From Microbacterium amylolyticum (GTDB taxonomy: Bacteria > Actinomycetota > Actinomycetes > Actinomycetales > Microbacteriaceae), in the NCBI RefSeq assembly GCF_011046975.1, contig NZ_CP049253.1, forward strand, positions 2,356,001-2,420,000: a stretch of DNA of 64,000 nucleotides, in the 5' to 3' direction. Shown here piece after piece: positions 45,589 to 54,398 of this stretch; positions within the stretch are counted from its first letter, which is position 1; every line of letters starts with the position of its first letter. The notes under the pieces were generated by a model that was not told where the DNA came from, searched no databases, and saw only the letters and a program-made list of their open reading frames with translations. The position numbers and the translations under genes were made by a program.

Positions 45589-47184
45589 ATGAACCGCCTG
45601 CACCCGGGCGTTTCGCGGTATCCTGAAGGGCTAAGCACCCCTTATGAGAGGCGAATTCCGATCGACACCATCGATACGACCGTTCCGTCCGGCCCCGCGG
45701 AGCATGGCGATGACGCCGTTGAACGCGTTCTCGCACGCGAGCAGCGACGCTCATCAGCCCGGATCTTCGGCGACGCACAGGCACTTCAAGACAACAGCAC
45801 CGCCCACTCGGACGACAGAGACGGCGATCAGCTCGATCGTGAGGAACGGCGCGCTCTTCGCCGCGTTGTCGGTCTGTCAACGGAGCTCGAAGATGTCACC
45901 GAGGTGGAATACCGCCAGGTGCGCATGGAGAACGTGGTTCTCGTTGGCGTGTACTCGGGGCATTCCCTCGTCGACGCCGAGAACTCTCTGCGCGAGCTGT
46001 CTGCTCTGGCCGAAACCGCCGGATCCGTTGTGCTCGATGGCATGCTCCAGCGACGTGCGCACCCCGACCCGGCAACCTACGTCGGACGCGGCAAGGCGGA
46101 AGAACTCAAAGCGATCGTCGAGGCGGAAGGCGCTGACACCGTTATCGCCGACACCGAGCTGGCGCCGAGCCAACGCCGTGCGTTGGAAGATGTCATCAAG
46201 GTCAAGGTGATCGACCGAACGGCCGTCATCCTCGACATCTTCGCCCAGCACGCTAAAACCCGCGAGGGCAAGGCGCAGGTCGAGCTCGCACAGCTCGAGT
46301 ACCTCCTGCCGCGCCTGCGCGGTTGGGGTGACTCGATGAGCCGCCAGGCTGGTGGTCAGGTGGGTGCCGGAGGCGCCGGTATGGGCTCGCGCGGTCCCGG
46401 TGAGACGAAGATCGAGCTCGATCGCCGTCGTATCCGCACACGCATGGCTGTTCTGCGGCGCCAGATTCGCGACTTCGCACCGGCCCGAGAGGCCAAGCGT
46501 GCCGAGCGGAACCGCAACACGGTTCCGTCCGTTGCGATCGCTGGATACACCAACGCCGGAAAATCCAGTCTGCTCAACCGGCTCACACACGCTGGAGTTC
46601 TCGTTGAGAACGCCCTGTTCGCCACGCTTGATGCGACGGTTCGGCGAACGGAAACGTCCGACGGTCGCATCTTCACGCTGGCGGACACCGTTGGATTCGT
46701 GCGCAACCTGCCGCATCAGCTTGTTGAGGCATTCCGTTCGACGCTCGAGGAGGTCGGTGGCTCCGACGTCATCGTCCACGTTGTCGATGGAAGTCACCCA
46801 GACCCGGCTGGTCAGCTGGCGACGGTGCGCGAGGTCCTTGCCGACGTTGGCGCACGAGACGTCCGCGAGATCGTCGTTTTCAACAAGGTCGATCTCATCG
46901 ACGATTCCGAGCGGCTCGTGCTGCGCGGCCTTGTTCCGGATGCTGTTTTCGTCTCATCGCACACGGGCGAGGGGATCGACGAGCTGCGTTCCGTCGTCGA
47001 AGCGGCGCTTCCCGTTCCGGACGTCGAGGTGAGGGTGCTGGTTCCGTATGAGCGAGGCGACCTCATTTCGCAGATCCACGAGACGGGGCAGTTCCTCGAG
47101 CAATCCCACGAAGAGCGCGGAACACTCGTTCGCGCCAGAGTGGGCGAGAAGCTGGCCAGCGAACTCGCTCCGTTCGCGGCGTAA
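45589..47184 (+). CDS. hflX: GTPase HflX
   Basis: Ribosome-associated GTPase that splits stalled 70S ribosomes. The 531-residue protein has the N-terminal HflX domain (ENVVLVGVYSG, RAHPDPATYVGRGKAEEL), the Gly-rich linker GGQVGAGGAGMGSRGPGETKIE, and a G domain (AGYTNAGKSSLLNRL, DTVGFVRNLPHQLVEAF, NKVDLID). The start is uncertain: ATG 45589 has a GAGGGG site, but family homology begins only around residue 40 and a -10-like TATCCT (45619-45624) lies inside this extension. No ATG/GTG/TTG occurs in frame between 45589 and the conserved part. Confidence 0.92.
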   Translation: MNRLHPGVSRYPEGLSTPYERRIPIDTIDTTVPSGPAEHGDDAVERVLAREQRRSSARIFGDAQALQDNSTAHSDDRDGDQLDREERRALRRVVGLSTELEDVTEVEYRQVRMENVVLVGVYSGHSLVDAENSLRELSALAETAGSVVLDGMLQRRAHPDPATYVGRGKAEELKAIVEAEGADTVIADTELAPSQRRALEDVIKVKVIDRTAVILDIFAQHAKTREGKAQVELAQLEYLLPRLRGWGDSMSRQAGGQVGAGGAGMGSRGPGETKIELDRRRIRTRMAVLRRQIRDFAPAREAKRAERNRNTVPSVAIAGYTNAGKSSLLNRLTHAGVLVENALFATLDATVRRTETSDGRIFTLADTVGFVRNLPHQLVEAFRSTLEEVGGSDVIVHVVDGSHPDPAGQLATVREVLADVGARDVREIVVFNKVDLIDDSERLVLRGLVPDAVFVSSHTGEGIDELRSVVEAALPVPDVEVRVLVPYERGDLISQIHETGQFLEQSHEERGTLVRARVGEKLASELAPFAA

Positions 47185-47189
47185 CGCGA

Positions 47190-47229
47190 ATGCTGTCGGC
47201 CCGGAGCGATCGCTCCGGGCCGACAGCAT
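47190..47229. terminator. 40-nt perfect palindrome between hflX and S9 peptidase gene
   Basis: The whole 47190-47229 segment is self-complementary (18-bp stem with a 4-nt loop as RNA). It fills almost the entire gap between convergent stops and touches the peptidase stop codon. Confidence 0.8.
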
Positions 47230-49184
47230 CAATGTAGATCGAGCGTGGGAACGCCCGGTGTCTCGAAACCGAGCACCTGGCCGAGGAAGGACAGCTCCGC
47301 TTCAAAGCAAGCGGTGATGGTTTCCGCGCCGCGGAAACCGTGGCTTTCGCCGTCAAAGAGCAAATACGCGTGGGGAACACCGTTTGCGCTCATGACGTCA
47401 CGGAGAGCCTCTGACTGCGAAGGGGGAACAACGGGGTCCTCCGAGCCTTGCAGGATCAGCAGCGGTGTGCGTAGCGATTCTGGACGTGACAGAGGAGAGC
47501 GCCGCACGTATTCGTCCTCGGATTCGGGCCACGGGCCGACGAGGCTGTCGATGTAACGCGCCTCGAAATCGTGCGTTTCGGCCAGGAGAAGTCGCAGATC
47601 GGCGACGCCGTACCGGCTGATGCCGGCCGAGAAAACGTCAGTATCGGCGAGAGCGCACAGCACCGTCCAGCCACCGGCCGAGCCGCCCTTGATTGCGAGG
47701 CGTTTCGGGTCGGCGAGGCCCCCATCGACGAGGCCCTGTGCCGCGGCCGCAACATCGTGGACATCCGCGATACCCCACGTGTGCCGGAGGCGCTCGCGGT
47801 AGGCCCGGCCGTACCCCGACGATCCGCCGTAGTTCACATCGAGAACGCCGATGCCGCGGCTGGTCCAAAATGCCGTGCTTTGCGAGAGATCACCGGTGAC
47901 GTGTCCGGTCGGTCCGCCGTGGACGAGAACGATGACGGGCGGAAGTTCGCCTTCGGGGGCGGTGAAGTCGGGGTTGTGCGGCGGGTAGAAGAAGGCATGA
48001 ACATCACCGCGCGGTCCGGGGAAGGTTAGGGGAGTGGCGATCGACCACAGTTCGCCGGTCGCGGGAGTTCCGCCGCGCAGCGCCTCGAGTGAGTGCCCGT
48101 CGAGGTCGAGTTCCCACAGTCCGCCCGTGACGCTGCTGCCGCCACCCGTCAGGAGCACTCGTGCGCCGCGCACGTCGTGAATGTGCACATCCCCCGTGAG
48201 GGGCGTCTCGAGTTCACTTACGGCCCCGCTGGTCGGATCGATGAGGACCAGCGCCGATCGTCCGTTGGTCGACACGGCGAGAACGCGGCCGTCATCGAGC
48301 GGTGCGTACCAGCGGGCACCGAGCTGCCACAGTGGGCCGCCCGTGTCGGTGTCGGCCTGGTAGATGGCCTCGAGGCTGAGAGGGGCAATGCCCTCGTCGA
48401 ATCGTGCCCAGAAAAGGTTCCAACGGGCGGGGTGATCGCCCGTCGGTGTGGGAAGCAGGAGCGGCGGGTCCTGCAGGAACATCAGTTCATCGTCGCCTGT
48501 CCACTCGGGCTGGAGCGCGCTCACGCTGTTGTCGCTGGCGGCGCCGTGGCCACCGGCGACCGTGACCCACTCGGTCACAACGCCTCCGGCGAGTGTGCCC
48601 ACGCGCAGTTCCGCGGCATCCCACGGCATGTCGGGGTGGTTCCACGCGATCCAGGCGAGTCGGCCTGCGCGCGGAGCAGGGTAGGCGAGGAAGTCGCTGC
48701 CAGACACAACGCTGACGACACGGTGCGAGCCGTCGAGGGGGATCGTGACGATGTCTCGGCGGGGCGTCGTATGCGCCGAGCTATGAGTCTCGCGCACGGC
48801 CCAGAGCGAACCTTCTGCCCAGACGAGGTCACCGTACGACTCGCGTGCGTCGTCCGCCGTCATCGCGAGGGGTTCGGTCATGCCCGCGGCGAGGTAGACC
48901 CGCTGATCTTTCTGGTTCACGAACGCAAAGCGCTCATCGTCGAGCGACACCCAGGGGCCACCGCCGTACTCGTGAACGCGGCTTCTCGCACTCCACGGCG
49001 CGGACAAGACGTGTTCGCCGTCGCCGCGCATGATGGCGGTGCGTCCCTGCTCCTGGGGAACTGACTCGGCCCACCAGACCGAATCCGCAACGTATTGTGC
49101 CCTCCCGAGCCGGAGGGATCCTTCCGGCATCGAAGCCGCTGAGATCGGTGAGGGCCAGGTGCCGTACGGGAGTGTGCGCGCCAT
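47229..49184 (-). CDS. S9 family peptidase (dipeptidyl/acylaminoacyl peptidase type)
   Basis: The 651-residue protein has an N-terminal beta-propeller (about 1-385) and an alpha/beta-hydrolase domain. The triad is Ser in KGGSAGGWTVL, Asp in QGSEDPVVPPSQ, His in FDGESHGF. The oxyanion region is VLVHGGPTGH. It is predicted to be a cytosolic peptidase acting on short peptides, with specificity unknown. The start at 49184 lies 7 nt after minus-strand TAGCGT, consistent with a leaderless mRNA; GTG 49193 is less likely. Confidence 0.9.
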   Translation of the reverse strand: MARTLPYGTWPSPISAASMPEGSLRLGRAQYVADSVWWAESVPQEQGRTAIMRGDGEHVLSAPWSARSRVHEYGGGPWVSLDDERFAFVNQKDQRVYLAAGMTEPLAMTADDARESYGDLVWAEGSLWAVRETHSSAHTTPRRDIVTIPLDGSHRVVSVVSGSDFLAYPAPRAGRLAWIAWNHPDMPWDAAELRVGTLAGGVVTEWVTVAGGHGAASDNSVSALQPEWTGDDELMFLQDPPLLLPTPTGDHPARWNLFWARFDEGIAPLSLEAIYQADTDTGGPLWQLGARWYAPLDDGRVLAVSTNGRSALVLIDPTSGAVSELETPLTGDVHIHDVRGARVLLTGGGSSVTGGLWELDLDGHSLEALRGGTPATGELWSIATPLTFPGPRGDVHAFFYPPHNPDFTAPEGELPPVIVLVHGGPTGHVTGDLSQSTAFWTSRGIGVLDVNYGGSSGYGRAYRERLRHTWGIADVHDVAAAAQGLVDGGLADPKRLAIKGGSAGGWTVLCALADTDVFSAGISRYGVADLRLLLAETHDFEARYIDSLVGPWPESEDEYVRRSPLSRPESLRTPLLILQGSEDPVVPPSQSEALRDVMSANGVPHAYLLFDGESHGFRGAETITACFEAELSFLGQVLGFETPGVPTLDLH

Positions 49185-49322
49185 GTCCCCCACGCTATTC
49201 GATCACCGAATGTGACGAAGCAGGGCGAGCGAAAAGTGTGATCGGGGTGGCGATCGCGCGCCGCCCCGGCGGGCTTTTATCGAGGTTGTTGTTCTGCTCG
49301 TGTCCTGGGATAGCTTGTGGCT

Positions 49323-50276
49323 ATGACGCGCGACAATGCCGGGACGGCGAGCGGCATCACCCTGCAACAGCTGCGGTACTTCGTCGAGATCGCGGCAGAA
49401 GGTTCGATCACGGCGGCCGCCGATCTGCTCTACGTTTCGCAACCGACGATGTCCGCGGCCATGAAAGATCTCGAACGCCGGGTGGGCCGCGCCCTTCTCG
49501 TCCGCTCGGTTCGCGGCGTCACGCTCACGGAGGACGGGACGGAGTTCCTCGGCTATGCGCGTCAAGTGGTCGAGCAGGCGGAGCTCCTCGAGCAGCAGTA
49601 CCTGGGCCGTCCACCATCGCGCCGCCTGCTCGCTATTTCGGCTCAGCACTACTCCTTCGTCGTCGACGCGTTCGTGCGGATGGTGAGGGCGTCCGATGCT
49701 CCGGAATATGCGTTCACTCTTCGCGAGACGCGCACCTGGGACATCATCGAGGACGTGCGAACGCTCCGGAGCGAGCTCGGCGTGCTCTACCGCAACGACT
49801 TCAACCGAAACGTCATCGACAAGTTGCTTCGCGAGTCAGGTCTCGCGTTCACGCCGCTGTTCCGCGCTACGCCACATATCTTCATCGCGCGGTCGAATCC
49901 GATCGCGGGGCGCGAGCGAGTCACGCTTGATGACCTCGAGGATCTGCCGCGACTCACCTTCGACCAAGGCGCCAACAACTCGTTCTATTTCGCCGAAGAG
50001 ATCCTCTCCACACGGTCGGCCAAGCAGGACATCAGGGTGAGCGACCGCGCCACGATCTTCAACCTCATGATCGGCCTCGATGGATACACGATCTCGACGG
50101 GCATCGTCTCCGACGACCTGGATCCGTCGATCGTGGCCGTGCCCCTCGACGTGGACGAACGCATCGAGATCGGGTGGATCGGCCATAGCTCTTCTGCGCT
50201 GACGGGACAGGCGGAGCGTTTCGTCGCCGAAATGCGCGATGTTGTCGCGGGATTCGGCGTCGAACTCTTGACATAG
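49323..50276 (+). CDS. LysR-family regulator, probable activator of the mes operon
   Basis: The 317-residue regulator has a winged helix (LQQLRYFVEIAAEGSITAAADLLYVSQPTMSAAMKDLE by position 15-48) and a LysR sensor domain. The start at 49323 is 6 nt after TAGCTT (leaderless). It lies immediately upstream of, and in the same direction as, the MesX-MesD-flavin reductase genes. A role like MetR/CysB-type control of methionine synthesis is inferred from position. Confidence 0.85.
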   Translation: MTRDNAGTASGITLQQLRYFVEIAAEGSITAAADLLYVSQPTMSAAMKDLERRVGRALLVRSVRGVTLTEDGTEFLGYARQVVEQAELLEQQYLGRPPSRRLLAISAQHYSFVVDAFVRMVRASDAPEYAFTLRETRTWDIIEDVRTLRSELGVLYRNDFNRNVIDKLLRESGLAFTPLFRATPHIFIARSNPIAGRERVTLDDLEDLPRLTFDQGANNSFYFAEEILSTRSAKQDIRVSDRATIFNLMIGLDGYTISTGIVSDDLDPSIVAVPLDVDERIEIGWIGHSSSALTGQAERFVAEMRDVVAGFGVELLT

Positions 50277-50394
50277 GTTTTGACTATGTCTCAGGGTTAA
50301 GGTTCCGAATGAGGCTATAACTGGTCTCCGTGCTTACGCTGATCTCCTCAGCGGGGACATTCCCGCGGCCCACGGCAAGGAGACGAGGAATCGG
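50277..50394 (+). promoter_or_regulatory. mes operon promoter region
   Basis: A good -10 (TATAAC at 50316-50321) has no matching -35, as expected for an activator-dependent promoter. Upstream, GTCTCA (50288-50293) and TGAGGC (50310-50315) form a near-perfect 6-bp dyad that could be the LysR-type site. No SAM riboswitch pattern was seen. GGAGACGAGG precedes the mesX ATG. Confidence 0.4.
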
Positions 50395-51378
50395 ATGAGT
50401 TTGACGGCCGATCTAACGTTCAGTATCAGCACCACCCGCTTCGACGAGGACTACACACCCGCGTCGGATTCGCGCGCCACGACGAACTTCGCCAACCTCG
50501 CGCGAGGTGAACACCGACAGCAGAATCTCCGAAACGTGCTGGCGATGATCGACGACCGGTTTAACGAGCTTGCGGGCGAGGACAACCCGAACGGGGACCG
50601 CTACGTGGTTGAGCTCAACATTGTCTCCGCTGACCTGCACCTCGAGGAGGAACAGGGCGGCCCGGGATTCCCGCTGATCGAGATGCTGGACGTGCAGATC
50701 CTCGACAAGCAGACCGGAGCTCGCACCCCCGGGATCGTGGGAAACAACTTCTCGTCGTATGTGCGCGACTACGACTTCAGCGTCGTTCTGCCGCAGCACA
50801 AGGCATCACAGCCCGGCTTGCCGGACGGGTTCGGTGAGCTCCACGGAAAGCTGTTCGAGCATTTTGTCCAGTCGGAGGCGTACCGCGCGCGATTCGCCCT
50901 GCCGCCCGTGGTGTGCATCAGCGTCTCGACGAGCCGCACGTATACCCGTACGGGATACGAGCACCCGGTGCTGGGACACGAGTACCACCACGACGCCGAC
51001 TCCTTGACGGACCTGTACTTCGGTCGCATGGGCCTGAAGGTGCGTTACTTCCAGCCGCGCGGATCGGCCGCGCCCCTCGCGTTTTACCATCGGGGCGATC
51101 TCACGGGTGACTACTCAGACCTCGCTCTGATCGGCACCATCAGCACGATGGAGGCGTTCCAGAAGATCTACCGACCGGAGATTTACAACGCCTCGTCGCC
51201 CGCAGGAGAGGTGTACCGACCCGCGCTCGACAACCCCGACTTCGTCGTGCCGGATGTCACGTACGACCGTGAGGAGCGCAGCCGGTTGGGCGTGACGCAG
51301 GGCAAGTTCACCGAGGAGCATTTCATCAAGCCCCACGGGGAGCTTCTTTCCCAGTGGGCCGCCAGCCGCTCCCTCTGA
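50395..51378 (+). CDS. mesX: DUF1852 protein MesX, partner of core methionine synthase
   Basis: The 327-residue protein is of the DUF1852 family (TRFDEDYTPASDSRATTNFANLARG near the N terminus; VVCISVSTSRTYTRTGYEHPVLGHEYHHDA). Genetic work in other aerobes showed that MesD-type methionine synthases need a DUF1852 protein and oxygen, and need neither methyl-THF nor cobalamin. MesX probably produces or delivers the unknown methyl donor. It has several conserved His residues (GHEYHHD), which could bind a metal; this is inference. It is first in the operon, 22 bp before mesD. Confidence 0.88.
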   Translation: MSLTADLTFSISTTRFDEDYTPASDSRATTNFANLARGEHRQQNLRNVLAMIDDRFNELAGEDNPNGDRYVVELNIVSADLHLEEEQGGPGFPLIEMLDVQILDKQTGARTPGIVGNNFSSYVRDYDFSVVLPQHKASQPGLPDGFGELHGKLFEHFVQSEAYRARFALPPVVCISVSTSRTYTRTGYEHPVLGHEYHHDADSLTDLYFGRMGLKVRYFQPRGSAAPLAFYHRGDLTGDYSDLALIGTISTMEAFQKIYRPEIYNASSPAGEVYRPALDNPDFVVPDVTYDREERSRLGVTQGKFTEEHFIKPHGELLSQWAASRSL

Positions 51379-51400
51379 TCTGATACACGGAGATTTCCCG

Positions 51401-52426
51401 ATGAGTACACTCTTGCCCACCACGATCGTCGGTAGCCTGCCCAAGCCCGCCTGGCTCTCGGAGCCCGAGAAGCTGTGGTCGCCCTGGCGCCTCGACGGCG
51501 CCGAGCTCGCCGAGGGGAAGCGGGACGCCCTCACCCTCGCGGCCGACGTGCAGCGGCACGCGGGTCTCGACATCGTGAGCGATGGAGAGCAGACGCGTCA
51601 ACACTTCGTCACAACGTTTATTGAGCACCTCACGGGCGTTGACTTCGAGAACCGCGAGACGGTGAGAATCCGTGACCGCTACGACGCCAGCGTCCCCACG
51701 GTGATCGGTCCCGTGCGCCGCGAGAAGTCGGTATTCGTCGAGGACGCGAAGGCGCTCCGCGCACAAACGGACAAGCCGATCAAATGGGCGCTTCCCGGCC
51801 CGATGACCATGATCGACACGCTCGCTGACAAGTACTACGGCTCGCGCGAGAAGCTCGCATGGGAGTTCGCGACGCTTCTGAATCAGGAAGCCAAGGAACT
51901 GGAGGCAGCGGGCGTCGACATTATTCAGTTCGACGAGCCGGCATTCAACGTCTTCTTCGACGATGTCCGCGAGTGGGGCGTCAAGACGCTGGAGCGCGCC
52001 GCCGAAGGCCTGCACGCTGAGACCGTCGTGCACATCTGTTACGGCTACGGCATCAAAGCCAACACCGACTGGAAGGCGACGCTCGGGTCCGAGTGGCGCC
52101 AGTACGAGGAGTCCTTCCCGCTGCTCCAGAAGTCAACGATTGACACGGTGTCGCTCGAGGCGCATCACTCACACGTGCCGGTCGAGCTCATCGAACTCCT
52201 TCGTGGCAAGAACGTCATGGTCGGTGCGATCGATGTCGCGAGCAACGACATCGAAACACCCGAAGAGGTCGCGGCGACGCTCCGAAGCGTTCTCCCCTAC
52301 GTCGATGCCGACAAGCTCTTCCCGAGCACGAACTGCGGGATGGCACCTCTTGCGCGAGACATTGCGCGAGACAAAATGATCGCGCTCGCCGCGGGCGCAG
52401 AGATCGTCCGAGCGGAACTGTCGTGA
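51401..52426 (+). CDS. mesD: Core methionine synthase MesD (folate-independent)
   Basis: The 341-residue protein corresponds only to the C-terminal catalytic barrel of MetE, with no N-terminal folate-binding half. Zinc/homocysteine ligands are visible: His211 and Cys213 (VHICYG), Glu253 (SLEAHH), Cys312 (STNCGM). The start TTIVGSLPKP and DGEQTRQHF are typical of the family. It makes methionine from homocysteine with a donor that remains unidentified. Length and pairing with DUF1852 place it in MesD, the aerobic family. Confidence 0.9.
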   Translation: MSTLLPTTIVGSLPKPAWLSEPEKLWSPWRLDGAELAEGKRDALTLAADVQRHAGLDIVSDGEQTRQHFVTTFIEHLTGVDFENRETVRIRDRYDASVPTVIGPVRREKSVFVEDAKALRAQTDKPIKWALPGPMTMIDTLADKYYGSREKLAWEFATLLNQEAKELEAAGVDIIQFDEPAFNVFFDDVREWGVKTLERAAEGLHAETVVHICYGYGIKANTDWKATLGSEWRQYEESFPLLQKSTIDTVSLEAHHSHVPVELIELLRGKNVMVGAIDVASNDIETPEEVAATLRSVLPYVDADKLFPSTNCGMAPLARDIARDKMIALAAGAEIVRAELS

Positions 52427-52457
52427 GCGGACTCCGCAGCAGGACGGAGCACACCGG

Positions 52458-53015
52458 ATGACGAACATCACAGCAGCTCGCGCAGAGGGCGTCGAGAACG
52501 GTTCTTCCGCGACGCCGATCGATGCGGATGGCTTCAAGGCGCTGTTTCGTGGTCACCCCAGTGGCGTTGCAGTGATCACGGCGGAGGGGCCCGACGGCCC
52601 TGTTGCCCTCACCGCAAGCTCCGTTTCCTCGATCAGCGTTGATCCTCCTCTGATGATCTTCTCGGTGTCCGCGATGGCCTCGGCAGCTGCGGCGATCGTC
52701 GCCGCGGACTCGGTTGTTGTGCACCTGCTTGATGCCCACGACCTCGATATCGCCGTGCTCGCCTCAACAAGTGGCGCCGAGAGATTCGCGGATCGTGACC
52801 AGTGGACGCGCCTGGTCACGGGCGAACCTCTGTATCGCGGGGTTCGTGCGTGGACACGTGCGACGATCACCGGCCGGATGGAAGCGGGCGGATCGACGGT
52901 TATCGTCGCCCACGCGCTCGAAGGAGAGATCAATCGCGACGCGGACCACGAAGGCGGGCCGTTGGTATACCACAACCGGACCTGGCACCGCCTCGGCGAG
53001 GGGTCAGCGATCTGA
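52458..53015 (+). CDS. Flavin reductase-like FMN-binding protein of the mes operon
   Basis: The 185-residue split-barrel flavin reductase has FRGHPSGVAVITAEGPDGPVA, TASSVSSISVDPPLMIFSV and the C-terminal VYHNRTWHRL. Enzymes of this family reduce FMN/FAD with NAD(P)H for partner oxygenases. Being last in the mesX-mesD operon (31 bp gap) suggests it supplies reduced flavin to the oxygen-dependent MesX step. That is inference. Ends in a 29-bp hairpin. Confidence 0.88.
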   Translation: MTNITAARAEGVENGSSATPIDADGFKALFRGHPSGVAVITAEGPDGPVALTASSVSSISVDPPLMIFSVSAMASAAAAIVAADSVVVHLLDAHDLDIAVLASTSGAERFADRDQWTRLVTGEPLYRGVRAWTRATITGRMEAGGSTVIVAHALEGEINRDADHEGGPLVYHNRTWHRLGEGSAI

Positions 53016-53059
53016 CCGGTGCTCGGCTGCGCGCGGCGCGCGGCGGCGTGGCCAACCGA

Positions 53060-53120
53060 GCCTGAATAGCGAAGGGCCGGGATCCGATCACATCGGATCC
53101 CGGCCCTTCGCTATTCAGGC
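53060..53120. terminator. 29-bp perfect hairpin between mes operon and lexA
   Basis: 53060-53088 pairs perfectly with 53092-53120 around a 3-nt loop. It is the longest perfect stem in the window and lies between convergent transcripts. No U-tract. Confidence 0.8.
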
Positions 53121-53129
53121 GCACGCGTG

Positions 53130-53813
53130 TCAGACGGCGCGCATGACCGCCACGACGCGGCCGAGGATCACGGCTTCATCGCCGAGAATCGGTTCGAACG
53201 CGGAGTTGCGGGGGAGCAACCACACGTGACCATCGCGCTGCCGGAACGTCTTCACGGTTGCTTCTCCGTCGAGCATCGCTGCGACGATTTCGCCGTTCTC
53301 CGCTGAGCTTTGCGCGCGGATCACCACCCAGTCACCATCGCAGATCGCCGCATCGATCATCGACTCGCCGGAAACGCGGAGCATGAAGAGGTCGCCGTTC
53401 CCGACCAGCTGCCGGGGGAGGGGGAAGACTTCCTCGATGTGCTGTTCGGCCGTAATTGGAACGCCGGCGGCAATGTTCCCGACCAGGGGCACGAGGGCGG
53501 CGTCGCCGACCGAGGGGGCGAAGTCTGCGGGATTTTCCGTGGAGGTGCCGGGCAGGTCGATGAGGACCTCCATGGCGCGTGTCTTGCCGGGATCGCGGCG
53601 AAGGTAGCCGCTGAGCTCGAGCTGGCCCAGCTGGTGCGTCACGCTCGAGAGCGATTTCAGGCCGACCGCGTCACCGATCTCCCGCATGCTCGGCGGATAA
53701 CCGTTGACCTGGATCGAGCGCTGGATCACCTCGAGGATCGCGAGCTGCTTCTCGCTGAGGTTCTTGCGGCGACGACTTCCGCGGAGGGGGGTTGGCTGCT
53801 GGTCGTCGCTCAT
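53130..53813 (-). CDS. lexA: SOS repressor LexA
   Basis: The 227-residue repressor has an N-terminal winged helix ([26 protein letters not shown]) and an S24 autoprotease domain. The cleavage site is Ala116-Gly117 (NIAAGVPI), nucleophile Ser151 (SGESM), general base Lys188 (ATVKTF). RecA filaments stimulate its self-cleavage. It is divergent from a LysM protein gene, as in mycobacteria and corynebacteria. Start at 53813. Confidence 0.98.
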   Translation of the reverse strand: MSDDQQPTPLRGSRRRKNLSEKQLAILEVIQRSIQVNGYPPSMREIGDAVGLKSLSSVTHQLGQLELSGYLRRDPGKTRAMEVLIDLPGTSTENPADFAPSVGDAALVPLVGNIAAGVPITAEQHIEEVFPLPRQLVGNGDLFMLRVSGESMIDAAICDGDWVVIRAQSSAENGEIVAAMLDGEATVKTFRQRDGHVWLLPRNSAFEPILGDEAVILGRVVAVMRAV

Positions 53814-53842
53814 CGGCGGCTCCTTTTGCGGGGCAAGGACCT

Positions 53843-54023
53843 TCGAATGTCAGGGGTCCCTGGTGAGGTGGTGATGCGTTACCCCGAAAGTACCGGAAGT
53901 GCGGGAATATTCGGCAGTTTTGTTCGAGTGTGTCGTGTTTCCATCGGAGTGATCTTCGAAAAAGCGTTGACAGCGTCGAACAATCGAAGATATATTCGGA
54001 ACACACCAACGAAAGGGCGAGCG
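53843..54023. promoter_or_regulatory. lexA-LysM divergent SOS control region
   Basis: A strong promoter toward the LysM gene (TTGACA 53967-53972, 18-nt spacer, TATATT 53991-53996) is overlapped by TCGAAGATATATTCGG (53984-53999), a LexA box. The 17-mer TCGAATGTCAGGGGTCC at 53843-53859 is identical to one in the recA promoter (35758-35774); downstream at the proper spacing is TGAGGT, a weak -10. Confidence 0.65.
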
Positions 54024-54380
54024 ATGACGACGGCAGGCAGCACAGCACGATCCGCAGGTACGTCCACGCGGCTGCGCATTACGCGCCGAGGACGGGTCGT
54101 TCTTTCCACTCTCGCGTCTCTTCCCATCGCGGCGGGAGCAGCGCTCGCGATTCTCGCGGGCGGCAGCGCCGCAGGATCGGCCGATCAGGGAATGTCTCTC
54201 GAGTCGTTCCCGTCCGTCACGGTGCTCGCCGGCGACTCGCTGTGGTCCATCGCCGAGCGTATCGATCCCACGGCAGATCCCCGAGACGTCATCGCCGAGA
54301 TCACCGCGTTGAACCAGATCGGCGGAGAGAGCGTTCACGCGGGGCAGACGCTGTTTCTCCCCGCCGTCTACGGCAACTGA
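54024..54380 (+). CDS. LysM membrane protein, candidate SOS cell-division inhibitor (ChiZ/YneA/DivS-like)
   Basis: The 118-residue protein has a basic cytoplasmic N terminus, one transmembrane helix (about 24-46) and an extracytoplasmic LysM domain (about 64-114, VTVLAGDSLWSIAERI to LNQIGGESVHAGQTLFLP). LysM binds peptidoglycan. Small membrane-LysM proteins encoded back-to-back with lexA (Rv2719c/ChiZ, YneA, DivS neighbourhood) stop division after DNA damage. The promoter is overlapped by a LexA box, supporting the same role here. Confidence 0.85.
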   Translation: MTTAGSTARSAGTSTRLRITRRGRVVLSTLASLPIAAGAALAILAGGSAAGSADQGMSLESFPSVTVLAGDSLWSIAERIDPTADPRDVIAEITALNQIGGESVHAGQTLFLPAVYGN

Positions 54381-54398
54381 TCCCTCTACGATAGGGGT

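Noticed and set aside
45644..46210. ATG-started plus frame overlapping the hflX start
   Set aside because: Different frame from hflX, composition of a shadow frame, ends inside the HflX domain.
50277..50394. SAM or cobalamin riboswitch before the methionine synthase operon
   Set aside because: The 118-nt gap is mostly promoter and lacks the conserved cores of these riboswitches; a LysR-controlled promoter explains it better.
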